From positions 62,001 through 126,000 of the forward strand of contig NZ_JBFLVD010000010.1 of assembly GCF_040750395.1 (NCBI RefSeq): a DNA stretch of 64,000 nt. The letters are read 5' to 3'. This document shows positions 16,294-24,784 of the stretch, in pieces. The position numbers and the translations under genes were made by a program. Origin of the DNA: Scandinavium sp002470465. GTDB taxonomy: Bacteria; Pseudomonadota; Gammaproteobacteria; Enterobacterales; Enterobacteriaceae. The notes below the pieces were generated by a model. That model was not told the DNA's origin, did not search any database, and worked only from the letters and a program-made list of their open reading frames with translations. The number at the start of each line of letters is the position of its first letter. Positions within the stretch are counted from its first letter, which is position 1.

Positions 16294-17061
16294 CTAGGGG
16301 GCAAGAAACACCTGCGGTGCAGATGCGTCGGGATGCTCTCCGATGCGCACCTCGGCGCCATACCAGCGGCTCAGCGTCTGCGCTTGCAGCACCTGCCGGG
16401 CGTTCCCCTGGGCGACGATCTCTCCCTGGTGCAATAGCACCAGCCTGTCGGCCCACAGCGCCGCCAGGTTGAGGTCGTGAAGCACAACGCACACGTGCAG
16501 CTGCCCGGCGCGGGTCAGCTTTTTCAGCAGACGCAGCAAATGCTGCTGATGGTACAGATCCAGCGCCGAAGTGGGTTCGTCCAGAAACAGCCAGCCCTGC
16601 GGCCTGTCATCAACCCATAGCTGCGCCAGCACGCGTGCCAGCTGTACGCGCTGCTGTTCGCCCCCGGAAAGGGCATTGTATTTCCGTCCCGATAGCGGCA
16701 AACAGCCTGTCAATGCCATCACTTCGCGAACGATCCTGTGGCTGCCGGTCTGTTCCCACGGCGCGCGGCCCATCGCCACCACATCTTCTACCGGCCAGTC
16801 GAAGCCGAGCTGGGTCTGCTGGCGCATCACAGCGCGGTGGCGGGACAAAGCCTGCGGCGACCACTCAGCCAGCGCTTTCCCTTTCAGAGAACATGTCCCG
16901 CTGTCCGGCGGCAAATAGCCGGTCAGCGCGCGCAGCAGCGTCGATTTTCCCGCGCCATTGGGGCCGATCAAAGCCACCAGCTCACCGGGCGCGAGCGTCA
17001 GGCTGATATTGCGTAAGACGGGGGAATAGCCGAGGTTTACGGCCTGTAAACAGTCAGACAT
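16294..17061 (-). CDS. hmuV: Heme ABC transporter ATP-binding protein HmuV
   Basis: 255 aa. It has Walker A GPNGAGKST (about 33-41), signature ALSGGEQQRVQLARVL and Walker B WLFLDEPTSALD, in the FecE/HmuV subfamily. It powers heme import across the inner membrane together with HmuU. Its start overlaps the end of hmuU by 8 bp, so it is translationally coupled as the last gene of hmuPRSTUV. Confidence 0.94.
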   Translation of the reverse strand: MSDCLQAVNLGYSPVLRNISLTLAPGELVALIGPNGAGKSTLLRALTGYLPPDSGTCSLKGKALAEWSPQALSRHRAVMRQQTQLGFDWPVEDVVAMGRAPWEQTGSHRIVREVMALTGCLPLSGRKYNALSGGEQQRVQLARVLAQLWVDDRPQGWLFLDEPTSALDLYHQQHLLRLLKKLTRAGQLHVCVVLHDLNLAALWADRLVLLHQGEIVAQGNARQVLQAQTLSRWYGAEVRIGEHPDASAPQVFLAP

Positions 17062-18043
17062 GCTGGCCTCCCCGACGGAAAATCATCCATAAAAACCACG
17101 GTGCACCAAGCAGGCTCGTCAATAATCCCACCGGCATTTCTGCGGGGGCCACCAGCGTGCGGGCAACCGTATCCGCCACCAGCAACAGCATTGCGCCCAC
17201 CAGCACGGAGCCGGGAATAACCGCCCGGTGATCTGCCCCGAGCCACATACGCAGCAGGTGCGGCACCACCAGCCCGATAAAGCCAATCACGCCGCTGACC
17301 GCCACTGCACTCGCCACCAGCAGGGCGCTACACATCAGCAGGCGGCGCTGGACTTGCTTCACGTTCACGCCGAGGTAGTGCGCTTCTTCGTCGCCAAGCT
17401 GCAGCAAATTCAGCTGTTTCGCCAGCCGCCAGATGATGGCCACCGTCGGCAGCATCAGGGACGCCGTGGCAAACAGCGTTGACCACTGCGCCTGGCCAAG
17501 ACTGCCCATCCCCCAGAGCGAGAGCTGGCGTAGCTGCGCATCGTTGCTGAGCCACGACAGGACGCCCACGGCGGCGCCGCAGAGCGCATTGATGGCGATG
17601 CCGACCAGCAGCAGGCGCGAAAGCGCGTTGTCGTGGCGCTGGCTAAGCACAAAAATGACCATTGTTACTGTCAGGCTGCCGAGAAAGGCCGCCAGCATGG
17701 GGGCGTAGAGCATCAGCACCAGCGGGAGCGAGAAGGGCAACACCACCCACAGTGCTACCGCCAGAGCCGCACCGCTGCTGATCCCAAGCAGGCCAGGATC
17801 GGCCAGCGGATTGCGAAAAAGGCCCTGCATCACGCAGCCTGCCAGCGCCAGTGAGCCGCCAACGGTCAACGCCAGCAGCACGCGCGGCAGGCGAATGGTG
17901 AACCAGATCTGTCGCAGCGTGCCGTCACCGTGCCAGAGCACGTCCAGCGGCAGCTTCATCGCGCCAAAAGTGGTTGCTGCGAGCGTCAGGAGCGTTAACA
18001 GCCCGAGCAAAGACCATAGCGAACGGGAAACCCACGGTATCAT
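17054..18043 (-). CDS. hmuU: Heme ABC transporter permease HmuU
   Basis: 329 aa, FecCD family with about ten membrane segments. The motifs IRLPRVLLALTVGGSLALAGCVMQGLFRNPLADPGLLGISSGAA (about 49-92) and GVIGFIGLVVPHLLRM are typical. Paired with HmuV it moves heme handed over by HmuT into the cytoplasm. Its first base overlaps the last base of hmuT. Confidence 0.94.
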   Translation of the reverse strand: MIPWVSRSLWSLLGLLTLLTLAATTFGAMKLPLDVLWHGDGTLRQIWFTIRLPRVLLALTVGGSLALAGCVMQGLFRNPLADPGLLGISSGAALAVALWVVLPFSLPLVLMLYAPMLAAFLGSLTVTMVIFVLSQRHDNALSRLLLVGIAINALCGAAVGVLSWLSNDAQLRQLSLWGMGSLGQAQWSTLFATASLMLPTVAIIWRLAKQLNLLQLGDEEAHYLGVNVKQVQRRLLMCSALLVASAVAVSGVIGFIGLVVPHLLRMWLGADHRAVIPGSVLVGAMLLLVADTVARTLVAPAEMPVGLLTSLLGAPWFLWMIFRRGGQHV

Positions 18044-18861
18044 CAGGGCGTCTGCTCCGCTTTGTTACGTAGCTGGCGTAGCGCGTCGGGTGTACGAATG
18101 CTGAAGCCCAGCAGCGCCATATCATCGACCAACAGCACCTGTTTATTGCGCCCGGCGGGGGTTTGCGCGAGCCCCGGTAGCTTCCATAATCCGGCTTCAC
18201 CACCCATGCTCTGTACGCCATCGGCAGAGATCACCACCAGATCCGGCTGGCTGGCAATCACGCCTTCCTGTGAAAGAGGCTGATAGCGATTGAAGCCCTG
18301 CATCGCATTTTGCAGGCCTGCCGCACGAATGGCTGCATCGGCACCGGTTTGCTGTCCGGCCGCCATTGCGGTCATGCCGCCATGGCTCAGGATAAACAGC
18401 ACTCGCTTGTTCAGCGGGGTTTTTGGCAAGGTCGCTAACGCCTGTTTCATGCTGAGGCGGAGGTTTTTACCTTCGGTTTCTTTATGCAGCGCGGAGGCGA
18501 CGATCCTGATTTTGTCGTCAATTATCGTCACGTCATTGCTGCCAGGAACGGTGATGACGGTAACGCCGTTTTGTTCAACCTGACTCAGCGCCAGCGACGG
18601 CTGTGCCTGAACGCTTGCCAGCACCGTGGTGGGGTGCGTGGCGAGAATGCCCTCCGCGTTCAGCTGCCGCAGGTAGCCGACATCCGGAAGCCTTAACGCT
18701 TCCGGAGGCCACATGCTCGTGCTGTCACGGGCAACGAGGGCGCTTTGCGCCCCCAGTGCATAGACAATCTCCGTCACGTCGCCACCAAGCGTCACCACTT
18801 TTTGTGCCGCCGCACCGGCAAACAGAGGCAGGGCGGCGATTAACGCGACGACGACTTTCAT
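18043..18861 (-). CDS. hmuT: Periplasmic heme-binding protein HmuT
   Basis: 272 aa from the ATG at 18861. A signal peptide (MKVVVALIAALPLFAGAAA) precedes a class III binding-protein fold beginning QKVVTLGGDVTEIVYALGA. It shows the conserved YLRQLNAEGILATHP and a C-terminal LLGFSIRTPDAL. It carries heme from the outer membrane receptor to HmuUV. The start codon overlaps the hmuS stop by 4 bp (ATGA), so the two are coupled; a longer frame upstream is rejected because it would remove the signal peptide from the terminus. Confidence 0.93.
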   Translation of the reverse strand: MKVVVALIAALPLFAGAAAQKVVTLGGDVTEIVYALGAQSALVARDSTSMWPPEALRLPDVGYLRQLNAEGILATHPTTVLASVQAQPSLALSQVEQNGVTVITVPGSNDVTIIDDKIRIVASALHKETEGKNLRLSMKQALATLPKTPLNKRVLFILSHGGMTAMAAGQQTGADAAIRAAGLQNAMQGFNRYQPLSQEGVIASQPDLVVISADGVQSMGGEAGLWKLPGLAQTPAGRNKQVLLVDDMALLGFSIRTPDALRQLRNKAEQTP

Positions 18862-19886
18862 GCAGCCAGCCCTCTGGCGGTCAGCGCTTCCACTTGAGTG
18901 CGCCATTGGGTCTGCTCCGGCTTACCTTCGGTGCGCTGGCCGTATAGCTGCGCAATCTGCGTGCCGTCAGCGGCAAACAGCTCGAGGCTGGTTACGTGCC
19001 CGTCGGCAGTCGGTTTGCGGGTGACCCAGGTTTCCGCAATGGTGTCTTCGCGCAGATGCAGGGTAAACGCCGGGTTGAAGATATTCAGCCAGCCCTTCAT
19101 CGGCACCACTTTCTCGATAGCGCCGGTGAAAATCTGCACGCAGCCGCGGTTGCCGACGAAGATCATGATTTCGTTGGCGTCCTGGTGGGCATTTGCCAGC
19201 AGGCGCGCAACGGCATCGTTGTCGACCTGGCAGGCCAGATCGTCACCGACAAGGCGGAAAGTTTGCTGACGGCTAAGGTTATGGCGCTTCAGCAGGGTGA
19301 AGAACTGATGGACATCGGTCATCGCGCGCCATTCGGCATCCACAGCTTTGCCGTCGACGGTTGAGTCAGCCGTGGGGGCATCAGCGGCTTTCAGCTCAAG
19401 AGCAGGGTTTTCCGCGTGAATGAAACGGGTCAGAATGTCGGCCCATGCGCTCATGTCGGTGGTATCGGTGGTGTAAACCTTCAGTAGCGCATCACCCTGA
19501 TGGTCGAAAAATTGAATACTCTGGCGTTCGCCGCGAGCGCTGGCTTCGCTGATATGAAACACGCTCGCCCACTGATTGAGGAACAGGCGCAGATCCAGCG
19601 CTCGTGGGTTCAGCACCAGCCCGGCGTGGCCGCTCAGATGCTGGTTGGTAAAGGTCCCGACCTGCTCATGAACCGCGTATTCATTACGACAGATGCATTT
19701 CACATCGCCCGCAGACTCCAGTGCCGCCAGAACGTCACGGCTTTCTCCCTGCAGGCGCCAGGCGTCGTGCCCCACGCGCGCCCAGGTCAGTTCGGCCTCG
19801 CTGATGTGCATCATTGCGGCGATATCACGAGCGTACTTGCCCGGGTTTTCTTCTTTTAGCGCCAGCCAGCGTGTGTAGTGATTCAT
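18858..19886 (-). CDS. hmuS: Heme-degrading/heme-handling protein HmuS
   Basis: 342 aa from MNHYTRWLALKEENP, with AGGAAGAGA before the ATG. It has the two repeated heme-utilisation (ChuX/HmuS) domains, each around 150 aa. GTFTNQHLSGHAGLVLNPRALDLRLFLNQW and the later NRGCVQIFTG-GWLNIFNPAFTLHLRED are the matching blocks. In Yersinia and enterohaemorrhagic E. coli the homologues take up heme in the cytoplasm and help release its iron. It lies between the receptor gene (47 bp) and hmuT (4 bp overlap). Confidence 0.93.
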   Translation of the reverse strand: MNHYTRWLALKEENPGKYARDIAAMMHISEAELTWARVGHDAWRLQGESRDVLAALESAGDVKCICRNEYAVHEQVGTFTNQHLSGHAGLVLNPRALDLRLFLNQWASVFHISEASARGERQSIQFFDHQGDALLKVYTTDTTDMSAWADILTRFIHAENPALELKAADAPTADSTVDGKAVDAEWRAMTDVHQFFTLLKRHNLSRQQTFRLVGDDLACQVDNDAVARLLANAHQDANEIMIFVGNRGCVQIFTGAIEKVVPMKGWLNIFNPAFTLHLREDTIAETWVTRKPTADGHVTSLELFAADGTQIAQLYGQRTEGKPEQTQWRTQVEALTARGLAA

Positions 19887-19933
19887 GGTCTCTTCCTTCC
19901 AGATAAAGGCCCCGGTGAACCGGGGCAGGGTGA

Positions 19934-21913
19934 TTACCACTGATAGCTTACGAAAATCTTGCCGTTCTGACCGTCCTGCGGAATACCCTGCGGCGAGTAG
20001 TACTCTTTGTCGAAGGCGTTGCCGAACACCAGCGTCGTGGTCAGGCCGCTGAAGGCCTGCTGGCCTTTATAGCTGACGTAAAAGTCATTGACGCCATACC
20101 CCGCCTGAGGCGTCGCGCTGATGCTTTTCGTATTGTCAGCGAAGGTACCAATCCAGCCCACGGAGAAGCCCGTTTGCGCCAGCGGCACGTCCAGACGGGA
20201 GGTAACGGTGTCCGGGTTAATGGACGTCAGCCACACGTCGGTATCGGTATCCTTTCCGCGTGTGCGGTTGTAGGCCACGTCGAGGCTGAACAGGTCGGTG
20301 GTGTATTTGCTCATCACGTCCCAGCCCCAGATTTTGGCATTGGGCACGTTGACGGAGGTCGTGGTTGCCGCCGCGAAATCCACGGAGGTGGTGATGTAAT
20401 CCTTTGCGTTGGTATCGAAGTAGCTTGCCTTGAACTCAAGGCCGTCGTTCGCCATCAGCAGATCGTCAAAGCGCAGGCCGAAACCGTATTCCTGCGTTTC
20501 GTTGGTTTCCGGACGCAGGTTCGGGTTAGGGACCCAGTAGTTGGTGTAGAAGCTGCCAATCGAGAAGTGTTTGGCATCGTTATACATTTCGCCCATGGTC
20601 GGCGCGCGGAAGGCCTGCGCGTAGGAGCCAAACAGCATCAGCCAGTCGGTTGGGCTGACGGTCAGGCCTGCGCGAGAGGACCACTTATCGGCATCAACGT
20701 CGTCATAACCTTTGCTGCTGCCACGATAGTTGTCATAGCGCGTGCCGCCAAGGATCGTCACCGGCAGATCGCGAAGGGTGATTTCATCCTGCAGCCAGCC
20801 GGAGCTGAAATTGATGCGGGCGTCCGGGAAGCCGGTGGTCGTACCGCCAGGATTTTGCTCCTGACGATAGTACTCGCCACCATAGGTCAGAAGGTGAGAG
20901 GCAAAGCTGTCTGTAAACAGACGAGTGCGGTTTTCCACTTTGCCGCCTTTGGTGGTTTGCTTGCGGAATTCACCTGTGTCATCGAGGTTTTGCGCATTGA
21001 TACGCACTTCGGACCAGTAGCCTTTGACGTCGGCGTTAAGCCAGTCATTGCCTTCTGGCGCGAGGGTGTAAGTCACCTGGGCGTCACGCTGGATGGTCGA
21101 GCGGTCGGTCATCGGGTTGCTGCCGCTGGAGGCGTCCGGCGTCTGAGGATTTTTTGGCTCCTGGGCGGCGTTGTTGTAATAACGCAGGGAGCCGCTCAGT
21201 TTCTGTGCCGGGTCGATTTTCCAGCTGCCTTTGGCAAGGAAGTTGCTGATGCTTTCATCGTTCGGTGCGGTGAATCCGTCGCTTTGTTTCAGATCGCCAC
21301 GATCGCGGCTGGACCAGGAGATGATCCCGTCCAGCGTATCGGTACGACCGAAGGCGCTGGCACCCATGCCGAGGCTGCTGTCGCCGGTCCCGCCCGTGCC
21401 GAATACGCGATAGCCGCTGTTCTGACCCGCATTCAGCAAATCAGCTGCGTCAACCGTATCGTAAGAAATTACACCACCTAATGCGCCGCTGCCGTACAGC
21501 AAGGCCGCCGGGCCGCGCACGACTTCGATTCGTTTAATCAGGGCAGGATCGAGAAAGGTGCTGTTGAGGTGGCCGGTGTCAGTGCCCTGACGAATGCCAT
21601 CGACCAGCACCAGCACGCCGCGGCGATCGTAGCCGCGCAGGTTAACGTCCTGACCGTTAGTGCGGCCCGTTCCGTCAACGGTGAGGCCAGGAACCTGGCG
21701 CAGCATGTCGGCGGCGCTGTTCGCCGTCTGACCTTCAGGGGTGTTGGCATCAACCACGGTCACCATCATCGGAGCTTCAAACGCACTGCGCTCGTTGCCG
21801 GTGGCGGTGACGGTCATTTGTTCAGGAGCGGCAAGCGCCGGATGGGTGATAGCGCCGAAAACAGCGAGGGCGACCAGGGTTGGGCGCAGTGATGCGGAAT
21901 GCAGGTGTAGCAT
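19934..21913 (-). CDS. hmuR: TonB-dependent outer membrane heme receptor HmuR
   Basis: 659 aa from the second ATG, chosen because GGAGAG lies 7 bases before it. A signal peptide ends near ALAAPEQ. Then come a TonB box-like MTVTATGNE, a plug domain (MLRQVPGLTVDGTGRTNGQDVNLRGYDRRGVLVLVDG region, about 70-120) and a 22-strand barrel ending in SYQW with a terminal aromatic. The FRAP (FRAPTMGEMY) and NPNL (NPNLRPETNE) motifs with a histidine between them (KHFSIG) are the signature of heme/haemoglobin receptors. It needs TonB-ExbBD energy. It is the second gene of the Fur-controlled operon. Confidence 0.95.
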   Translation of the reverse strand: MLHLHSASLRPTLVALAVFGAITHPALAAPEQMTVTATGNERSAFEAPMMVTVVDANTPEGQTANSAADMLRQVPGLTVDGTGRTNGQDVNLRGYDRRGVLVLVDGIRQGTDTGHLNSTFLDPALIKRIEVVRGPAALLYGSGALGGVISYDTVDAADLLNAGQNSGYRVFGTGGTGDSSLGMGASAFGRTDTLDGIISWSSRDRGDLKQSDGFTAPNDESISNFLAKGSWKIDPAQKLSGSLRYYNNAAQEPKNPQTPDASSGSNPMTDRSTIQRDAQVTYTLAPEGNDWLNADVKGYWSEVRINAQNLDDTGEFRKQTTKGGKVENRTRLFTDSFASHLLTYGGEYYRQEQNPGGTTTGFPDARINFSSGWLQDEITLRDLPVTILGGTRYDNYRGSSKGYDDVDADKWSSRAGLTVSPTDWLMLFGSYAQAFRAPTMGEMYNDAKHFSIGSFYTNYWVPNPNLRPETNETQEYGFGLRFDDLLMANDGLEFKASYFDTNAKDYITTSVDFAAATTTSVNVPNAKIWGWDVMSKYTTDLFSLDVAYNRTRGKDTDTDVWLTSINPDTVTSRLDVPLAQTGFSVGWIGTFADNTKSISATPQAGYGVNDFYVSYKGQQAFSGLTTTLVFGNAFDKEYYSPQGIPQDGQNGKIFVSYQW

Positions 21914-21994
21914 GCAACTCTCCATAGGAAGTGAAAAGCGCTGGCTGCCTCGGCATTGGGTCCTGGGTGGCTGGCGAAAAGTTATGTGGCGAAA

Positions 21995-22180
21995 TTATTT
22001 TGTCAGGATCAGTTTTCCGGCATGGGTCTGGCGCAGCAGGTAGTGCTGGCCGTCATGCTCGATAATGACCCGGCCTTCCGGGCCCAGCAGACTTTTGCTG
22101 CTGATACGGCGATCGTTGGGCTGCGGGTGCGGTTTAGGCGGCGTGCCGTCCGTTGCGGCGATGTTGTCCAGGGATGTCAT
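21995..22180 (-). CDS. hmuP: HemP/HmuP small heme-uptake protein
   Basis: 61 aa from the ATG at 22180. The C-terminal half RRISSKSLLGPEGRVIIEHDG-HYLLRQTHAGKLILTK is the HemP family core and closely matches E. coli YdiE, which sits alone between ydiU and aroH in K-12. HmuP proteins are needed for expression or activity of hmu receptors in some proteobacteria. A longer frame from 22225 would overlap the Fur box and is rejected. No strong ribosome binding site is visible. Confidence 0.88.
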   Translation of the reverse strand: MTSLDNIAATDGTPPKPHPQPNDRRISSKSLLGPEGRVIIEHDGQHYLLRQTHAGKLILTK

Positions 22181-22204
22181 AGTGTTAAAAATAGTTATCA
22201 ATGT

Positions 22205-22223
22205 AACAATGATAATCATTATC
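22205..22223 (-). promoter_or_regulatory. Fur box controlling hmuPRSTUV
   Basis: The 19-mer AACAATGATAATCATTATC matches the Fur consensus GATAATGATAATCATTATC at 17 of 19 positions. It lies 25 bp upstream of hmuP, so the operon should be repressed by Fur when iron is plentiful. Confidence 0.92.
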
Positions 22224-22316
22224 AATAAATCAAAAGGCTCAGCAACCCTTTTTGTGAAAAATAGGTGAATGGATCAAAAAAGAGAGGTTACGCAAGGGAT
22301 TATGGATTTTGTATTA

Positions 22317-22402
22317 CCGGGCTGTACTGCGGTTGCCCGGCCTGGAGGCGTTTTAGGATGAGGTGGACGTTTGTAGGTCAGGTAAGCATAGCGCCACCTG
22401 AC
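22317..22402. repeat. Two inverted repeats between hmuP and aroH, REP-like
   Basis: CCGGGC / GCCCGG (22317-22322 and 22335-22340) and GTCAGGT / ACCTGAC (22377-22383 and 22396-22402) could each form a hairpin. The first has the GC-rich look of an enterobacterial REP element. The second lies 9 bp after the aroH stop and may act as its terminator, although no clear T tract follows. Confidence 0.4.
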
Positions 22403-22410
22403 GACAAAAA

Positions 22411-23457
22411 TTAAAAACGGGTATCAACCGCCGAAGCCAGTTTTTCCAGCAGAAGCTCACTGTCTTCCCAGCTCAGGCAAGGATCGGTAATCGACTGACC
22501 GTACACCAGAGGCTGCCCTGAAACGATTTTTTGCGTGCCTTCGCGCAGGAAGCTTTCTGCCATGATCCCGGCAATGGCCGTCGAACCGTTGCAGATCTGC
22601 TGGCAGATATCGTCACACACCTCCAGCTGACGGCGGTGCTGCTTCTGGCAGTTGCCGTGGCTGAAATCGACCACCAGATGCTCCGGCAAATCGAACTCGT
22701 GCAGCGTATCGCAGGCGGTGGCGATATCTGCCGCATGATAGTTCGGTTTTTTGCCGCCGCGCATGATGATGTGCCCGTACGGGTTGCCGCTGGTCTGGTA
22801 AATCGTCATCTGACCGTTTTTATCCGGCGAGAGGAACATATGGCTGGCGCGTGCGGCACGGATGGCATCGACTGCGATACGCGTATTGCCGTCGGTGCCA
22901 TTTTTGAATCCAACCGGACAGGAGAGCGCCGAGGCCATTTCACGGTGGATTTGGCTTTCGGTGGTGCGCGCACCAATCGCGCCCCAGCTGATGAGATCGG
23001 CGATAAACTGACCGGTCACCATATCAAGAAATTCGGTCGCCGTTGGTACGCCAAGCTCGTTAACCTGCAGCAGCAGCTTGCGTGCCTGTTCGATGCCGTG
23101 ATTCACGCGGTAGCTGCCGTTGAGGTCCGGATCGGAAATCAGGCCTTTCCAGCCCACCACGGTGCGCGGTTTTTCAAAATAGGTGCGCATGACGATTTCG
23201 AGGCGTGACTGGTGCTTTTCGCGCAGGGCCTGCAAACGACGGGCATAGTCCATCGCCGCATCCAGGTCGTGAATCGAGCAGGGGCCGATCACGACTAACA
23301 GGCGTTTATCTTCGCCGTTGAGTATTTTTTCGATGCGACGGCGGGAAGCGGTCACATGGTTTGCGACTTCAGCGGATACAGGATGGCGCTGTGCCAGTTC
23401 GGCAGGCGTGACCAGGCTGTCGATGCGCGCCGAACGCAGTTCATCAGTTTTGTTCAT
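22411..23457 (-). CDS. aroH: Trp-sensitive DAHP synthase
   Basis: 348 aa from MNKTDELRSARIDSLV, as in E. coli. It condenses PEP and erythrose 4-phosphate to DAHP, the first step of the shikimate pathway, and is the tryptophan-inhibited isozyme. The conserved blocks LLVVIGPCSIHD, RTYFEKPRTVVGWKGLISDPDL, GARTTESQIHREMASALS, GFKNGTDG and VVDFSHGNCQKQ are present. An in-frame upstream extension is rejected because it runs into the promoter and does not match the family. Transcription should be controlled by the TrpR site at 23600-23617. Confidence 0.97.
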   Translation of the reverse strand: MNKTDELRSARIDSLVTPAELAQRHPVSAEVANHVTASRRRIEKILNGEDKRLLVVIGPCSIHDLDAAMDYARRLQALREKHQSRLEIVMRTYFEKPRTVVGWKGLISDPDLNGSYRVNHGIEQARKLLLQVNELGVPTATEFLDMVTGQFIADLISWGAIGARTTESQIHREMASALSCPVGFKNGTDGNTRIAVDAIRAARASHMFLSPDKNGQMTIYQTSGNPYGHIIMRGGKKPNYHAADIATACDTLHEFDLPEHLVVDFSHGNCQKQHRRQLEVCDDICQQICNGSTAIAGIMAESFLREGTQKIVSGQPLVYGQSITDPCLSWEDSELLLEKLASAVDTRF

Positions 23458-23599
23458 TGGGACTCTCAGAATTGGGTTACTTTCGCGGCCGAAGTGCCGG
23501 AAGTGATGCGCATCACGATAAACCAATCCCTGTTTTATTCAAGGCAGAATGTGACGCACATCTAATTACGCGGCTAATATTATCGCATTTTGCTACTTT

Positions 23600-23617
23600 G
23601 TACTAGTGTATTAGTAC
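23600..23617 (-). promoter_or_regulatory. TrpR operator and aroH promoter region
   Basis: GTACTAGTGTATTAGTAC is a near-perfect palindrome matching the TrpR operator (ACTAG arms). It overlaps the stop codon of ppsR. On the minus strand a GATAAT lies 16-17 bases downstream (around 23577-23582), so the operator covers the -35 region, as in E. coli aroH. Confidence 0.9.
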
Positions 23618-24444
23618 ATGCGGCGGCTGAGTCCCATAATGTCGAGGATTTTGGTGGCGATCTCTTCCACCGAGTAGTTGGTGCTGTTGAGCCACGGAAT
23701 CTGGTTCTTGCGGTACAGCGCTTCAACCTCGGTGACCTCCATCCGACACTGGCGCATCGAGGCGTAGCGGCTGTTTTCGCGGCGCTCTTCGCGAATGGCG
23801 GCAAGGCGTTCAGGGTTGATGGTGAGCCCAAACAGCTTGTGCTGCAAAGGCTTCAGCGCAGCAGGCAGCACGAGGTTATCCATATCGTCGGCGATGAAAG
23901 GATAGTTGGCGGCTCGAATGCCAAACTGCATCGCCAGATAGAGGCTGGTGGGGGTTTTGCCGCAGCGCGATACACCGAGCAAAATCACCTGCGCCTGATC
24001 GAGATTGCGCAGCGAAATGCCGTCATCATGCGCTAACGTGTAGTCAATGGCGGCGATTCGGGCATCATATTTCGCGAGGTTGCCCGATGTCAGACCATGG
24101 GTACGATGGGCAACGGGCGTCGGATCCAGCTTGAGCTCCTGCTGCAGCGGCGCCACCAGCGCCTGCACGATGTCCTGGCAGAAGCCTTCACTTTGCAAAA
24201 TGATGGTGCGGATTTCCGGTAGCACGATGGAGTAGAACACCAGCGGGCGCACGCCTGACTGCTGGTAAATGGCGTCTATTTGCTCTTTGACCGCCTTCGC
24301 CCGGCTTTCGGTTTCGACAAACGGCAGGGTGATGCTGTTCACCGACACCGGAAACTGCGACATCACCGCGTGGCCGAGGACCTCGGCGGTGATGGCGGTG
24401 CCGTCAGAAATGTAAAAAACCTGGCGATCGACATTATTATCCAT
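23611..24444 (-). CDS. ppsR: PEP synthase regulatory protein (DUF299 kinase/phosphotransferase)
   Basis: 277 aa from MDNNVDRQVFYISDGTAIT, as in E. coli. It has the P-loop-like motif GVSRCGKTPTSLYLA (about 151-165). The family phosphorylates PEP synthase on a threonine using ADP and removes the phosphate with Pi, so it turns PpsA off and on. It is divergent from ppsA across a 340-bp gap. The gene's stop codon lies inside the TrpR operator for aroH. Confidence 0.96.
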   Translation of the reverse strand: MDNNVDRQVFYISDGTAITAEVLGHAVMSQFPVSVNSITLPFVETESRAKAVKEQIDAIYQQSGVRPLVFYSIVLPEIRTIILQSEGFCQDIVQALVAPLQQELKLDPTPVAHRTHGLTSGNLAKYDARIAAIDYTLAHDDGISLRNLDQAQVILLGVSRCGKTPTSLYLAMQFGIRAANYPFIADDMDNLVLPAALKPLQHKLFGLTINPERLAAIREERRENSRYASMRQCRMEVTEVEALYRKNQIPWLNSTNYSVEEIATKILDIMGLSRRMY

Positions 24445-24784
24445 TTTGACCATCCGGTAAAAGTAAGTTAATTCGCTGAAGCATCTGTTTATTTTAATCA
24501 CAAGTGCCTCAGGCGTGTCTCATAAATAATAATGAAAGTATGTTTTTATTTTTAGTGAAATGGGGTGTTCATTTTTATAAATCCGGGTTATAGACCGCTA
24601 TTTTATGTGGGATTTTAAATGAATCATAGAGTTACATTGCTGGGGGGGATCTGTCCGAAAAACAGGAAAAATTAATTTGCTTGAACGATTCACCGTTTTT
24701 TCAACACGGTTAATTATGGCAGGATAATTAACGACGCCAGTGATGTTTCTGGCACTTTTCTTAATTAATGAAAGGATTGTTTCG
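24445..24784 (+). promoter_or_regulatory. ppsR-ppsA divergent intergenic region with Cra (FruR) site
   Basis: The 340-bp gap is AT-rich. TTGAACGATTCACC at 24681-24694 matches the Cra half-palindrome (TGAAWCGWTTCA) and its place in E. coli upstream of ppsA, where Cra activates gluconeogenesis. AAAGGA sits ahead of the ppsA start. I see no further gene in the gap. Confidence 0.7.

Noticed and set aside
20174..21481. 435-aa open frame on the plus strand inside hmuR
   Set aside because: Antisense to the receptor gene with a composition typical of a shadow frame and no ribosome binding site or motif.
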